A program made the position numbers and the translations under genes. From Cylicocyclus nassatus (Eukaryota > Nematoda > Chromadorea > Rhabditida > Strongylidae), in the NCBI GenBank assembly GCA_958299035.1, contig CATQJL010000001.1, forward strand, positions 24,828,653 to 24,892,652: a stretch of DNA of 64,000 nucleotides. Reading direction: 5' to 3'. This document shows positions 54,561-63,395 of this stretch, in pieces. Positions within the stretch are counted from its first letter, which is position 1. The number at the start of each line of letters is the position of its first letter. A model generated the notes under the pieces. The model was not told the origin of the DNA and ran no database searches. It saw nothing but the letters and a program-made list of their open reading frames with translations.

Positions 54561-56263
54561 ACCGGAGCAGGACAAGGAGTTTGTACAGGTAGGTTTCGTT
54601 AGAGAAGATTCACACGTGTCAGTTATCCCATTCTACGTTACGAACAGTTATACGAAACTTCTTCGTATTACCGTTTACGTCCTCAGGTTTTTACGCCGCA
54701 AGTTTCTTGGCCCCAGAGTGTCCGCCCATAGACATCATCTCTATAAGGCAATCCCCATTCTTTCTCAAATTTCCTCTGCCGGTAACATCACGGCCCAGGA
54801 CATTGCCTTAGCAGAGATTTTGCTTATTCGCGAACATTATCGAGAATCTGCCCATCTGTTAGAACGTTTTCGCCTCGAGCGATTCAACGCACATAGAGAC
54901 GAAAACGGGCTCATCAGATGCCCAGCCCGCATGGAGAAAGTCCACCCCACAGCGCCTATTTTATTGGTGCCCTCCCACAGACTTACATTCCTCATCGCAC
55001 TTCACATCCACTTCGCATCGTACCATCAAGGAACGTACGCGACTATCGCCCAGCTATCACAACGCTTTTTTGTACCCTCCACACGTCGTAGACACGGTAG
55101 ATCGCATTCTTCGCACATGTAACGTTTGTAAGAGAGCCAGTGGCCCAGCCTATCGTTATCCGGACATGCCCAGCTTGCCCGAGGAACGAGTCGTAAGATC
55201 AAGACCGTTCCAGAACGTAGGACTGGACTATCTGGGTCCCATCCACTACAGGGATGCGAACGGCACAAAAGCGAAGTCATGGGTGTGCCTCATTACGTGC
55301 ATGGCCGCAAGAGCTGTACATTTGGAACTTGTCAGCTCTAACTCCACACAGGACTTCCTACTAGCTTTCCGACGATTTATGGGACGACGTGGAACACCAG
55401 ACGTCATCTACAGTGATAACGCATCCACATTCCATGCCGCAGAAGACGCGATGAGAACTTTGTTCTTTGCGCCTCAGCCATGGAACCCCATCCATAGTTT
55501 CGCAACGAAACATAGGATCACGTGGAAGTTTATCACCCCCGTATCGCCGTGGGAAGGAGGCTTTTATGAGAGACTCGTTGCTCTCTTCAAGTCTGCCTTC
55601 AAGAAGACGATAGGAAGGACCTTACTCACATGGGAACAGTTGAGAACAGTGGTCGTAGAAATCGAAGCGATTCTCAACTCTCGACCTATAACCCCATATC
55701 GAGAGGGAGCTCCATTTCGAGTACTACGCTCAGTGGATTTCATCTTCACAGAAGTTCAGCTTCAACTCCCCCCAAAACCCCAGACTTACGATGTCGTTGT
55801 CGACGAACACAGGCTGTCAGATTGGTATAGGGAAGCGCAATCCGTTTTGGATTCCTTTCGGGAAATATGGCGCACCGATTACCTTTCCCCACTTGTTCAG
55901 CGCCATCAACGTCGTTTGCGACAGCCCAAACACACAGCTGCACATCCCCAAGTCAACGATCTCGTGCTAATTGCCGAAGACAATTCGCCGAGAGGACAAT
56001 GAAAGCTGGAAATTGTGATTCGACTTCATGGGAGCGAGCCCAACAATGTACGAGTCGCAGAAGTACGAATGCCCAACAATAAGTTCCTCAGAAGACCGTT
56101 ATCGCGTCTTTGCCCCTTGGAGATTCGCGCCCAGGACGACTACGCCCCGTTACCCAAGCCCAGAAGAGCGCCTTCTAGACATTCTTCCCATTCTCCCACG
56201 AGGATTCAGCCTCCCCGCAAAGCTAAACGCTTAAAATCACAAATTTCGACCCACAGAGCATAA
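54560..56263 (+). CDS. BEL integrase (frame-broken, one nonsense codon)
   Basis: The N-terminal zinc-binding part (HIHFASYHQGTYATIAQLSQ with its Cys pair in ILRTCNVCKRASG) is split by a frame change at a T6 run (55066-55071). The catalytic core has NVGLDYLGPI (Asp), VIYSDNASTFHAAEDAM (Asp) and VSPWEGGFYERLVALFKSAF (Glu). The C-terminal part (ILNSRPITPYREGAPFRVL, LSDWYREAQSVLDSFREIW, VNDLVLIAEDNSPRGQ) is cut by TGA at 56000-56002 where related proteins have Trp, then continues in frame (RLHGSEPNNVRVAEVRMPNN) to 56263. It would insert the cDNA, giving the 5-bp duplications. Confidence 0.9.
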
Positions 56264-57221
56264 ACGCGCTCCAATCCACACGCGATGCGCGTGCGTAACG
56301 TACCCTATCATCACATTCTCAAGTATACTCGCCCCAATCGCAAAATGCGCTCGCTAACGCGCTCCACACGACTACGCCGATTGAGTGGTCCCGCAGGGAA
56401 AGCTACAGTCAGCATATACGAAATTGCATCATGCCGACGCACGTTGGTTGTCATTTTAACATCTTCCATTGTGATTTCTTGTATGTTGCGTTCATTTCTG
56501 TACTTTCTTTTCATTCTCATCTCCCAACAAGCCACATTCCTTATTTGTTATTTGTTTTTTCTGATTTTCTTCCTCACATTGTGCCAAAAAGGCAGTGGCT
56601 TGTCTTTTGCAACTTTCACACCTCACATTCTTTCTCACATTTTCTCACACATCCTTTCACACATCCTTTCTCACATCTTCCCCACTCACATATAACTTTT
56701 GCACATTGGTCAGGCAAGAATTTTTTTTTGCGCGCGCGTTCTCATTTCATCTACTCTTGTAGTACATTTTGCCTCAATCTCACATTCGCAGTCACATTCT
56801 CTCACTTCATACACTAACTCACAACTTTCATACTCACACTCGCATTCCTCTTTATTCACACATTCATCTCTTTCACACATTCTCTCACTCACACACCTTT
56901 CACACTCACTCTCTCTCTCTCACACATTCATTTCCCACATTTTCTCACATCATCCTCCCATTATACATGTTTGACATGTTATACTTGCATGCTACATGTT
57001 ATAACTCATGCGCGACCTGATCAATTGACCTCACTTGTTTTACACTTCATTTTTATCACGCCTCATGGATCATGGGGGCCTCACGTTTCTCTCCCAATTC
57101 CTTTTTCCCATCTCTCCTTCCCATTTTTTCTTTTCCCATCCTTTCTTAACCCATGTTACACTCCATGTGTGTATGCATGTCACAGTGCGTTGTACCCCCA
57201 TTCTTATACTTCTCTTTTTAG
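56264..57221 (+). other. Pyrimidine-rich spacer between pol and ORF3, ending in a splice acceptor
   Basis: From about 56600 to 56970 the strand is dominated by CTCACA/TTTCTCACACAT words. The spacer ends with ACTTCTCTTTTTAG (57208-57221), a strong 3' splice site 39 nt before the ORF3 ATG. Long pyrimidine tracts of this type favour acceptor recognition. No protein is supported in the spacer. Confidence 0.6.
57208..57221 (+). promoter_or_regulatory. 3' splice acceptor for ORF3
   Basis: ACTTCTCTTTTTAG, then an exon open in the ORF3 frame for 13 codons before the ATG at 57261. It is phase-matched to the donor at 50429. Confidence 0.55.
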
Positions 57222-57260
57222 GTAATAGCGATCGTAGCCCGACCAGCTACAAGCGTACTG

Positions 57261-58559
57261 ATGGCGATTAAGGAGAAGTCGAAACGAGGAGTCCCTGTCC
57301 CCCCAAAGGACAGCGCCTACGAGTTTCGCAGGCGTCCTCGATCATACTCGAGGACAAGCTTCTCGGAGCGAGAGCGGACGCCGCCCAGGAGGGAGCCCAC
57401 TCCCCCAAAGAATCGCGATACGAAGACCGCCGACGATCCTACCGGCGCCGCACTTGTGGCCGCGGTCATCCGTGAGCTTTCGTCCGCGAAAGTTCCGGAA
57501 CCAACGCCCGCCTCAGCGGTCGCACCCCAGGTGGACGTATCCCATCTGAGTCCGCCGGGAGAAGACCCCCACACTCGCAAGCCGACGATGATCGAACTCA
57601 TCACCGCGATCGCTAAAGGATATAATCCCAATCGTCGACTGCTTCGAGAAGCTGACAGCGATACCCAGGCTCACGCTGTCCCCCAGTCATACCTACCCGC
57701 ACTGAGTCTGCTCCAGCAGCTCACCACAACTTTCAACTTTAGGCACATATTCGACCCAGCCCATCTGGGACAGCAGGATTATGTGCTCCTCGATGGATAC
57801 CTCCACAGTAAGATCGGGCAGCGCTTCCGCAGTCTCTTCACGAAAGAGATCTTTTCGCCCCAGGAGGAGGATTTCATCGGAGCTAAGACCGAGCACCTAA
57901 TGCCCCTACTGGCCACGTACGAGTTGAAGGCACTCGACCACGCCATCACGGAAGCCACAAAGTTTATAACTTCCACATCCCAACTGTCGTTGCCGGACAC
58001 CCAAGGACTCCTAGAGAGGATCGACCGCATCTATACCCTCACATACAACATCAACTGTCGTCGTCACGCGGTCAGTGCTCGCCTAACAGAGCTGTTCCAT
58101 CTTCAGCCGGCTGAGTTACAGCAAAGGCTTGCTCTGTTAGCCCACTATGGAGTCACACCGGATGGGTTGACTCAGATCAACCTCACATCCGCCACAATGG
58201 TTGCGGAGATGGAGAGAATCCGTCACCAATACCATGTCATCATTATGCGCAGGTTCGAAGCGCATCCCCACGAGTCATACCCGCAATCTACGACAGCCAC
58301 AGCTCGACAGAGCACCCCATCGAAGCGCCCGCATTCACGCTTTCGCACACGACAGCGGCAGCAAGACGACATCCAGGAAGAAGTCCTTGCTGGCATCGCC
58401 GAGTTGCCATCGTCGTCGACGGATCGACACCGATCCCGCTCCGCCAGAGCCCCCAAGAGGTCTCGTTGGGAACCGGAAGTGAGCTCCACAACGCTGCAAC
58501 ATCGCCGCCCCCGTGTCGCCCGCCCCCCAGGATGGGGCCCCACGCCCCATTTCAGGTGA
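57261..58559 (+). CDS. ORF3 of the BEL element (432 aa, unknown function)
   Basis: Uninterrupted 432-codon ORF in the position of env, but with no signal peptide and no membrane segment. Residues 1-60 are basic and Arg/Ser/Pro-rich (RRRPRSYSRTSFSERERTPP). Residues about 105-340 look helical and non-repetitive (LPALSLLQQLTTTFNFRHIF, DYVLLDGYLHSKIGQRFRSL, ELQQRLALLAHYGVTPDGL). Residues 345-432 are again Arg-rich (SKRPHSRFRTRQRQ). The basic, helical, basic layout followed by zinc knuckles in the next frame resembles a second nucleocapsid/gag-like protein rather than an envelope. It has no frame breaks although gag and pol in the same element have many. The exact family is not recognised. Confidence 0.75.
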   Translation: MAIKEKSKRGVPVPPKDSAYEFRRRPRSYSRTSFSERERTPPRREPTPPKNRDTKTADDPTGAALVAAVIRELSSAKVPEPTPASAVAPQVDVSHLSPPGEDPHTRKPTMIELITAIAKGYNPNRRLLREADSDTQAHAVPQSYLPALSLLQQLTTTFNFRHIFDPAHLGQQDYVLLDGYLHSKIGQRFRSLFTKEIFSPQEEDFIGAKTEHLMPLLATYELKALDHAITEATKFITSTSQLSLPDTQGLLERIDRIYTLTYNINCRRHAVSARLTELFHLQPAELQQRLALLAHYGVTPDGLTQINLTSATMVAEMERIRHQYHVIIMRRFEAHPHESYPQSTTATARQSTPSKRPHSRFRTRQRQQDDIQEEVLAGIAELPSSSTDRHRSRSARAPKRSRWEPEVSSTTLQHRRPRVARPPGWGPTPHFR

Positions 58560-59005
58560 GCGTCGGGTGGATGAGCCGATGGAAGAGAGAGCGGGAGCAG
58601 AGGAGGCCGGATACACCGCCCGAGAACATCCGCTGCTACTTCTGCAAGCAGCGCCATTACTCCTCCACTTGTCCTAACTACACTCTTCTGAGTGAGAGGA
58701 TGGATCTGAATGCGAGGAGGGGCGGATGTTTCTTGTGCTGTGGCATCCATGCCGAGGAGGATTGCCCCCGCTATGGTAGGAGATGCCGGTCGTGTCGTTC
58801 TAAGGACCACGACACCTCATTCTGCTTTGACCAGCACCACTGCACCAACGACCTCCCATTTGGCGAATACCGCACCATCCTTGACCAGTACAAGGCAATG
58901 GCTGACATGCGCAGGCGACAGAGAGCCAGGAGAGAGCAGAGGAGAGACGCCTCGCCCCACGATCGTCAGCCCCAGAGAAGAGATGCTTCGCCTCATGATC
59001 ATTAG
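58466..59005 (+). CDS. Zinc-knuckle extension of ORF3 (-1 frame)
   Basis: Overlaps the end of ORF3 by 94 nt in the -1 frame. Residues 57-120 of this ORF hold three CCHC knuckles: CYFCKQRHYSSTC (C57, C60, H64, C69), CFLCCGIHAEEDC (C88, C91, H95, C100) and CRSCRSKDHDTSFC (C107, C110, H115, C120; the classical CX2CX4HX4C). A basic tail with two RRDASPHD repeats ends at TGA. Single-stranded nucleic-acid binding is the expected property. It probably is the C-terminal half of ORF3, reached by -1 frameshifting or splicing, or separated by a mutation. Confidence 0.75.
   Translation: MGTGSELHNAATSPPPCRPPPRMGPHAPFQVSVGWMSRWKREREQRRPDTPPENIRCYFCKQRHYSSTCPNYTLLSERMDLNARRGGCFLCCGIHAEEDCPRYGRRCRSCRSKDHDTSFCFDQHHCTNDLPFGEYRTILDQYKAMADMRRRQRARREQRRDASPHDRQPQRRDASPHDH
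58523..58529 (+). promoter_or_regulatory. Candidate -1 ribosomal frameshift heptamer
   Basis: C CCC CCA in the correct phase of ORF3, inside the ORF overlap. A short stem (ATGGGG / CCCCAT, about 58532-58550) starts 2 nt downstream. Both the heptamer class and the spacing are only moderately favourable. Confidence 0.35.
58556..58561 (+). promoter_or_regulatory. Consensus splice donor at the ORF3 stop
   Basis: TTTCAG|GTGAGC, with the ORF3 stop TGA inside the donor. A spliced form would replace the ORF3 end. No partner acceptor was assigned. Confidence 0.35.
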
Positions 59006-59440
59006 CCTCAGGTTACGTTTCCCCAACTTACGAGTTTTTGTTGAAGATTTGCGCTCACCCCCCAACCTTCGTTTCTTTATTAATGTTATTTGTTCAGATT
59101 GAGAATAAGGATTCCCCAAGTTTCGAGTCCACTATTGCGATAGCCCCAACTATCGAGTTTTTGGGTGGAAGATGGAGAAGTTCCCAATTTGCGTGTTTCC
59201 CACTTGCCGATAGCCCCAACTGACGATTTTTTGGGTACGTTTAATTTAGTTTGACTATTTTATCCGTACCTCTTTTATTTTATTTTCCTTTTTCTTTTGA
59301 TTTGTGGTTTTGGCGGGCCTTAAGCTCGCCTAGTTTTTGTTGCTGACCCTATTTTAGGTTAGCCCGCAGTTGACGTGGCTCCCAAGTGCCTACTTCCCAA
59401 CTGTCGAGTTTTGGGGGTCACGGTGGGAGACCGTGTTACT
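59006..59440 (+). repeat. Four hairpin repeats in the 3' region of the BEL element
   Basis: The motif CCCAACTnnCGAGTTTTTGGG, or close variants, occurs at about 59022, 59145, 59212 and 59395; each can fold with CCCAA pairing TTGGG. The third has GACGA in the loop side. It is the only repeated structure between ORF3 and the 3' LTR. Confidence 0.65.
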
Positions 59441-59962
59441 TTTGGAGTTTGTGGGATGCCCCTTTTCGCACGTATCTAGCCCCAGGGGTCTTGTGTTGCG
59501 AGGTAAAATCTCCCCCTCGCTTTAAATTGATCCCCAGGCGTGAAAAACCGCGCCAGTAGGCAAATTTAACATCTTTTGCCACCTCGTCGTCGCTTCCACA
59601 TCATCCATGTCGAGCCGCTGTTAACGTCACGTCAACCCGAACATCCACGTCAACGTCAAGTTCCATGGTCCATTCAAGCTGTCGATGCCGCAACTGTCGA
59701 GTCAATAGTCGCCTCAATTCCGTTCAACGCAACAATCGTCTCCGCAACTTCCGAAGCCCGCCAGTATCCAGAGTAGAGCCCCCGACGACTCTTCATGCTT
59801 ACCTCCGAGAACAACCGGCTGTTATCACGACAGGCTGTAGGTCCCGCGTTCCACCTAGGGATACTTGACTCGTAGGTTTGTATGTATGTTTGACTCGTAG
59901 GGTCGTAGGTAACGTGGCAGATCGGGAGCTACCTCGGACCCTTTCTTTTTTGTTGCCCGGAG
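59441..59962 (+). other. 3' untranslated region of the BEL element
   Basis: No supported ORF. The usual polypurine primer is not obvious next to the LTR: the last bases are a pyrimidine-rich CCCTTTCTTTTTTG followed by TTGCCCGGAG. Confidence 0.5.
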
Positions 59963-60773
59963 TGTCGCGGATTCGCGACTTCCTTCAAAGGTTGCCGCCG
60001 CCGCGCTGCGAAGGGGTCCCAAAACGCCGTCCTCGCGCTGTCCCGCCTCTCCCTTTCTTATCTGCGCAGCGTTTAAATAAGTCACGTAGTCATTCTTCGC
60101 TGCTGTCGCCATCGTGAGCGGTCGGGTTCCATTCGTCTCAAACCATCGATCAATCAGCGCTACCCCATCTCACGCGTCGCTTCCATCAACGCCACGGAGG
60201 ACTGGCTCCCACGCTACGAGGTAACCCCGAGCGCGCTCGCGCCTGGCACACGCCGGCGACACCGCCTCGGGGGGTTTCCGATACTGCCGGCCCAGGTATA
60301 ATATCTGGTCGGTTGTGCTCATCCTGTATGTTTGAGTGTAGGGATAAGTTGCGGATAAATGGTGGGCATTGTACAAGTGTGATGTGTGTTGGAGCGGTGA
60401 CCACAGCTCGGCTGTGGCTCCGGAATATTGTATTATCATTTCATGTGTATTTCGTAATCAAGCCTAGTGGGTAACATCTGTAGGACGGTTGACACGATCC
60501 ATGGTAGTGCCACGGTTATGAGTACACGCCCCAGCTGTCGATGGCTGGAAGCATAGGTCGAGTCCCAAGTGACGAGTCGCTACTAAGCAGGCTGGTGGCA
60601 AGGGCCCCTAAGTGTGTATGGAGTTCCCATGTGGCAGGCCCAATTAGCGTTTGCAAAAATAGCCACCTCACACGTTACGTTCCAATATTTCACGGTGCGG
60701 ACCCCTGGCTCCCCTCGCCGATGCAGGAGAGCCATACCACTGACGTTGGGAGCTGGGGGCCCAATCCGCGACA
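59963..60773 (+). repeat. 3' LTR (811 bp)
   Basis: TGTCGCGGATTCGCGACTTC to CCAATCCGCGACA. It contains about 320 bp (60341-60664) absent from the 5' LTR, and TTTAAATAAG at 60072-60081. Confidence 0.9.
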
Positions 60774-60778
60774 CGATC
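60774..60778. repeat. Right target-site duplication CGATC of the BEL element
   Basis: Identical to 49042-49046. Confidence 0.85.
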
Positions 60779-61039
60779 CGCAACTGTCCTTTGTGTTATC
60801 GTAATACAGATGGATTTATGCTCTAGACAAATGAGTGTGTTTAGATGCAGCGGCATGATCAAACGTTTTATTCTTGTCTAGCAATTTTCAGTGCAGAACT
60901 TTCTGATCGTCCTGCAAAAAATCTTATTCAGGGGACAAGTCCTTGATTTTTTTGAAACACTCTCATCCTTTTCGCCTCATACTGACGAGCGCCATCTTTT
61001 ATATTCGACAAAAATTCTATGCAAAAACATTTTTTGTAA

Positions 61040-61230
61040 GGAAAAGTGAGTGAATGTTGAAAATGCTTCCTTTCATCGTTTGAAAATTCCACATTTGAAA
61101 GCTGAGATATCGAAGCGGATCAGCTTCCCATCAAAACCCTAAATCATTCTAGAGAGCATGATCAGCGCTTTTCAAAGATGCACATTTTGCCAACAATTGC
61201 CTTCCAGAGAAACAAGGGCGAAAAGGAAAC
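61040..61230. repeat. Dispersed repeat shared with 9640-9860
   Basis: AAAATTCCACATTTGAAAGC, ATCGAAGCGGATCAGCTTCC, GAGCATGATCAGC and CACATTTTGCC appear in the same order as in the copy at 9640-9860. Confidence 0.45.
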
Positions 61231-61253
61231 GCCACGAACTTATGGACGAACTA

Positions 61254-61760
61254 TTAGGTTGTCCCATAAGTCTTTTCATATTCGGACCTTCAATTCGATA
61301 TTTCTCAAGAACTAGAGCACCTAGAAGGCTGCAAATTTGTGGCAGTAATTCTGAGTTAATACGCTATATAAACACCTATTTGCGGGGAACACAGAACTGA
61401 TACAGGCAAAGTTTGAAAATTGAGCGCATTATTTTTTTCTCGATTTCTAGCCGTCACAAAAATGCAGCAAAGGCATGTATAAATGTCTGATGAGGAGAGT
61501 ATATGCATGAGAAAGCAGGAAATTTGCAGAGTTGTTTTGAACTGAGATATGATGATTTTCGTTTTTTCGGAAAATTGGAAATTTGTCTATTTTGACTCCG
61601 AACTCGTTGCAGAATGAACTTGTTGCAAACTTTTGAACGCCATCTTGTAGACCTTGCTTTTATCTTTCGAACGGTTTCCTGCATTTTATTAGGAGTTCAA
61701 GAAGAACTGATTTATGTCGCTAAAAAAGTCAGGTATGAAAAGACTTATGGGACAACCTAA
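61254..61760. mobile_element. Tc1/mariner-type MITE, 507 bp
   Basis: The ends TTAGGTTGTCCCATAAGTCT and the complement AGACTTATGGGACAACCTAA are flanked by TA (61252-61253 and 61761-61762). The terminal 28 bp are a perfect inverted pair. A related right end lies alone at about 14269-14293 (AAAAGACTTATGGAACAACC). No transposase. Confidence 0.85.
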
Positions 61761-61904
61761 TAATTGATGTAGAAAGTAGAGCAAGCCCTTTGAACCATCT
61801 GAAGAAGAATCTTTTGGGCACAGCATAAAAGTTTATATCGACTGCTTTTTAGATGTCCATAATGGGTAAAATATGACTTTTTGCTGATGTATAGACTAGA
61901 TGCC

Positions 61905-62200
61905 GACCGACCGGCATTTTTCGATTTTTGGGGAAGTTTGAGCTGCGGGGCTGAGAGTTGGTACAAGGGGGTAAGTGAGGGTGCTGATTATGGATACAAA
62001 TTTACTTCATAAGTTTTATCGATTTTTGGAAAATCTCGAGCTATGAGCTTGGGAGTTGGTACAGGGGGTAAATGAGGATGCTGATTAAAACTGAAATCTA
62101 TTTTATCGATTTCAGCAATTTTTGGAAAATTTCGAGCTAGGAGTTGGTATAGGGGATACTAGGGGGCTAATTATGATTGGATCGGCTCTAGCCAGATATG
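61905..62200 (-). repeat. Reverse-orientation tandem fragments of the RTE-like tail
   Basis: Three copies about 100 bp apart (61930, 62045, 62135) of the complement of the CAACTCCCAGCTCCGTA box (GAGCTGCGGGGCTGAGAGTT, GAGCTATGAGCTTGGGAGTT, GAGCTAGGAGTTGGTAT), each followed by GGTGCTGATTA-like words. Two more copies follow at about 62460-62515 and 62565-62605. This is the internal part of the family seen in plus orientation at 62727-63220. Confidence 0.55.
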
Positions 62201-62224
62201 TCGTCAAGTTTGAGATGTGATTGC

Positions 62225-62405
62225 TTTAGTTATTCGATAAATCATTCGAATATTTATTCGAAATTCGACTTCCATTGTTCGAATATATTCGATATTCATT
62301 CATTCGATATTTTGATTTTCCGAATTTACTCGAAATTCGTTATTCGAAATTTTTCCTTTTCGAATTTATTCGATATTCATTCATTCGATGAAAAATCCTC
62401 GAATT
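62225..62405. repeat. TATTCGAA-type low-complexity repeat
   Basis: Dense words TATTCGAAATTCG, CGATATTCATTCATTCGAT and ATTTATTCGAA. The same type recurs at 62662-62705 and 63225-63395. ORFs here are compositional. Confidence 0.7.
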
Positions 62406-62726
62406 ACCCAAGTATACTGATTATGAGACATCTACTTCGATGCTTTTATCAATCTTTGGGAAATTTTGAGCTACGAGGACGGCAATTGGTACAGGGAGTA
62501 AATGAGGGTGCTGATTAATACTAAAATCTATTTTATTGATTTCATCGATTTTCAGAAAATCTTGAGCTAGGAGTGGTATAGATGATATGAGGGTGCTGAT
62601 TATGAATGGATCGGCTTTAGCCGAATATGTCAGCAAGATTCAGATCTGGTTGCTCCAGTCATGAATTATTCGAATATTTATTCGAAATTCGACTCCCAAT
62701 GTTCGGATATAATTGACATAGCTGGC

Positions 62727-62935
62727 TTACCCGGCTCCGCCCGGCCCTGCCATCCTATGATAAAGGTTTCATCCCTATCCCTGTACAACCATTCCTTGTG
62801 CCCACTTCTACATGCCAATTCCCTATTCCGCCGTGTTAGTAATCAGTATGCTCACCTACCCCCCCCCCCCCCTCTGTGCCAATACCCAGATCCGTAGCTC
62901 AGACTTCCGTAAAATCGATGAAAGTAAGGATAATT
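62727..62935 (+). mobile_element. RTE-like LINE/SINE tail, copy 3 (5' part only)
   Basis: It starts CTGGCTTACCCGGCTCCGCC, contains TAGTAATCAGTATGCTCACC, a poly-C run at about 62859-62873 and AGATCCGTAGCTCAGACTTC, and stops at AAATCGATGAAAG. Confidence 0.55.
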
Positions 62936-62944
62936 TAAAAAACT

Positions 62945-63148
62945 AATTTTGTATTCGTAATCAGCATGCTCGATTACCCCCCTGTGCAAACTCTCAGCCC
63001 CACAGGTCAGACTTTAAAAAAATCGATGAAATCGATATTGATCGATGACGAAAAGTAGCCTACGACACCCGCCCGGCCATGAAGTGTACGTGTGCCAAGT
63101 TTGGTCCGGATCAATTCAAAAACGGAATTTTCTATTCGGTACATATGT

Positions 63149-63186
<38 letters not shown>

Positions 63187-63220
63187 TTACATACAAACAG
63201 ACATTCAGCTTTATATATTG
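62945..63220 (+). mobile_element. RTE-like LINE/SINE tail, copy 4, with (ACAG)n end
   Basis: AATCAGCATGCTCGATTACC, AAATCGATGAAATCGATATT, GACGAAAAGTAGCC and GTGCCAAGTTTGGTCCGGAT, then (ACAG)n at 63150-63185 and ACATTCAGCTTTATATATTG. It is the best-kept 3' end of the family. Confidence 0.6.
63150..63185 (+). repeat. (ACAG)n microsatellite
   Basis: About nine tandem ACAG units forming the tail of the RTE-like copy. Confidence 0.9.
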
Positions 63221-63395
63221 GTATTCGTTCATTCAATTTTGTTGATTTTCCGATTTTATTCGAGATTCATTCATTCGAGAATTTCTAAACCTCGAATTTA
63301 TTTGATAATTGTTTATTCGAGATTTTTCTTTTTCGAATTCATTCGATATTCATTCATTCGATGAAAAAATCCGGATTTATCCAAGTATACTTTTC

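Larger units (their letters stand above)
49047..60773 (+). mobile_element. BEL/Pao LTR retrotransposon, 11.7 kb, with a third ORF
   Basis: The element is bounded by LTRs that begin TGTCGCGGAT and end ATCCGCGACA, with 5-bp target duplications. Order: 5' LTR, primer-binding site, gag, protease, reverse transcriptase, RNase H, integrase, pyrimidine-rich spacer, ORF3 with zinc knuckles, hairpin-rich 3' region, 3' LTR. The PR-RT-RH-IN order with a Pao-type gag (LPHFDGD motif) identifies the BEL/Pao superfamily. gag and pol carry several frame changes and two in-frame stops; ORF3 is open. GC content is clearly higher than in the surroundings. No clear polypurine tract precedes the 3' LTR. Confidence 0.92.

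Noticed and set aside
56431..57020. Ser/His-rich ORFs between pol and ORF3 as an envelope gene
   Set aside because: They translate CTCACA low-complexity DNA in several frames; no signal peptide, cysteine pattern or fusion segment.
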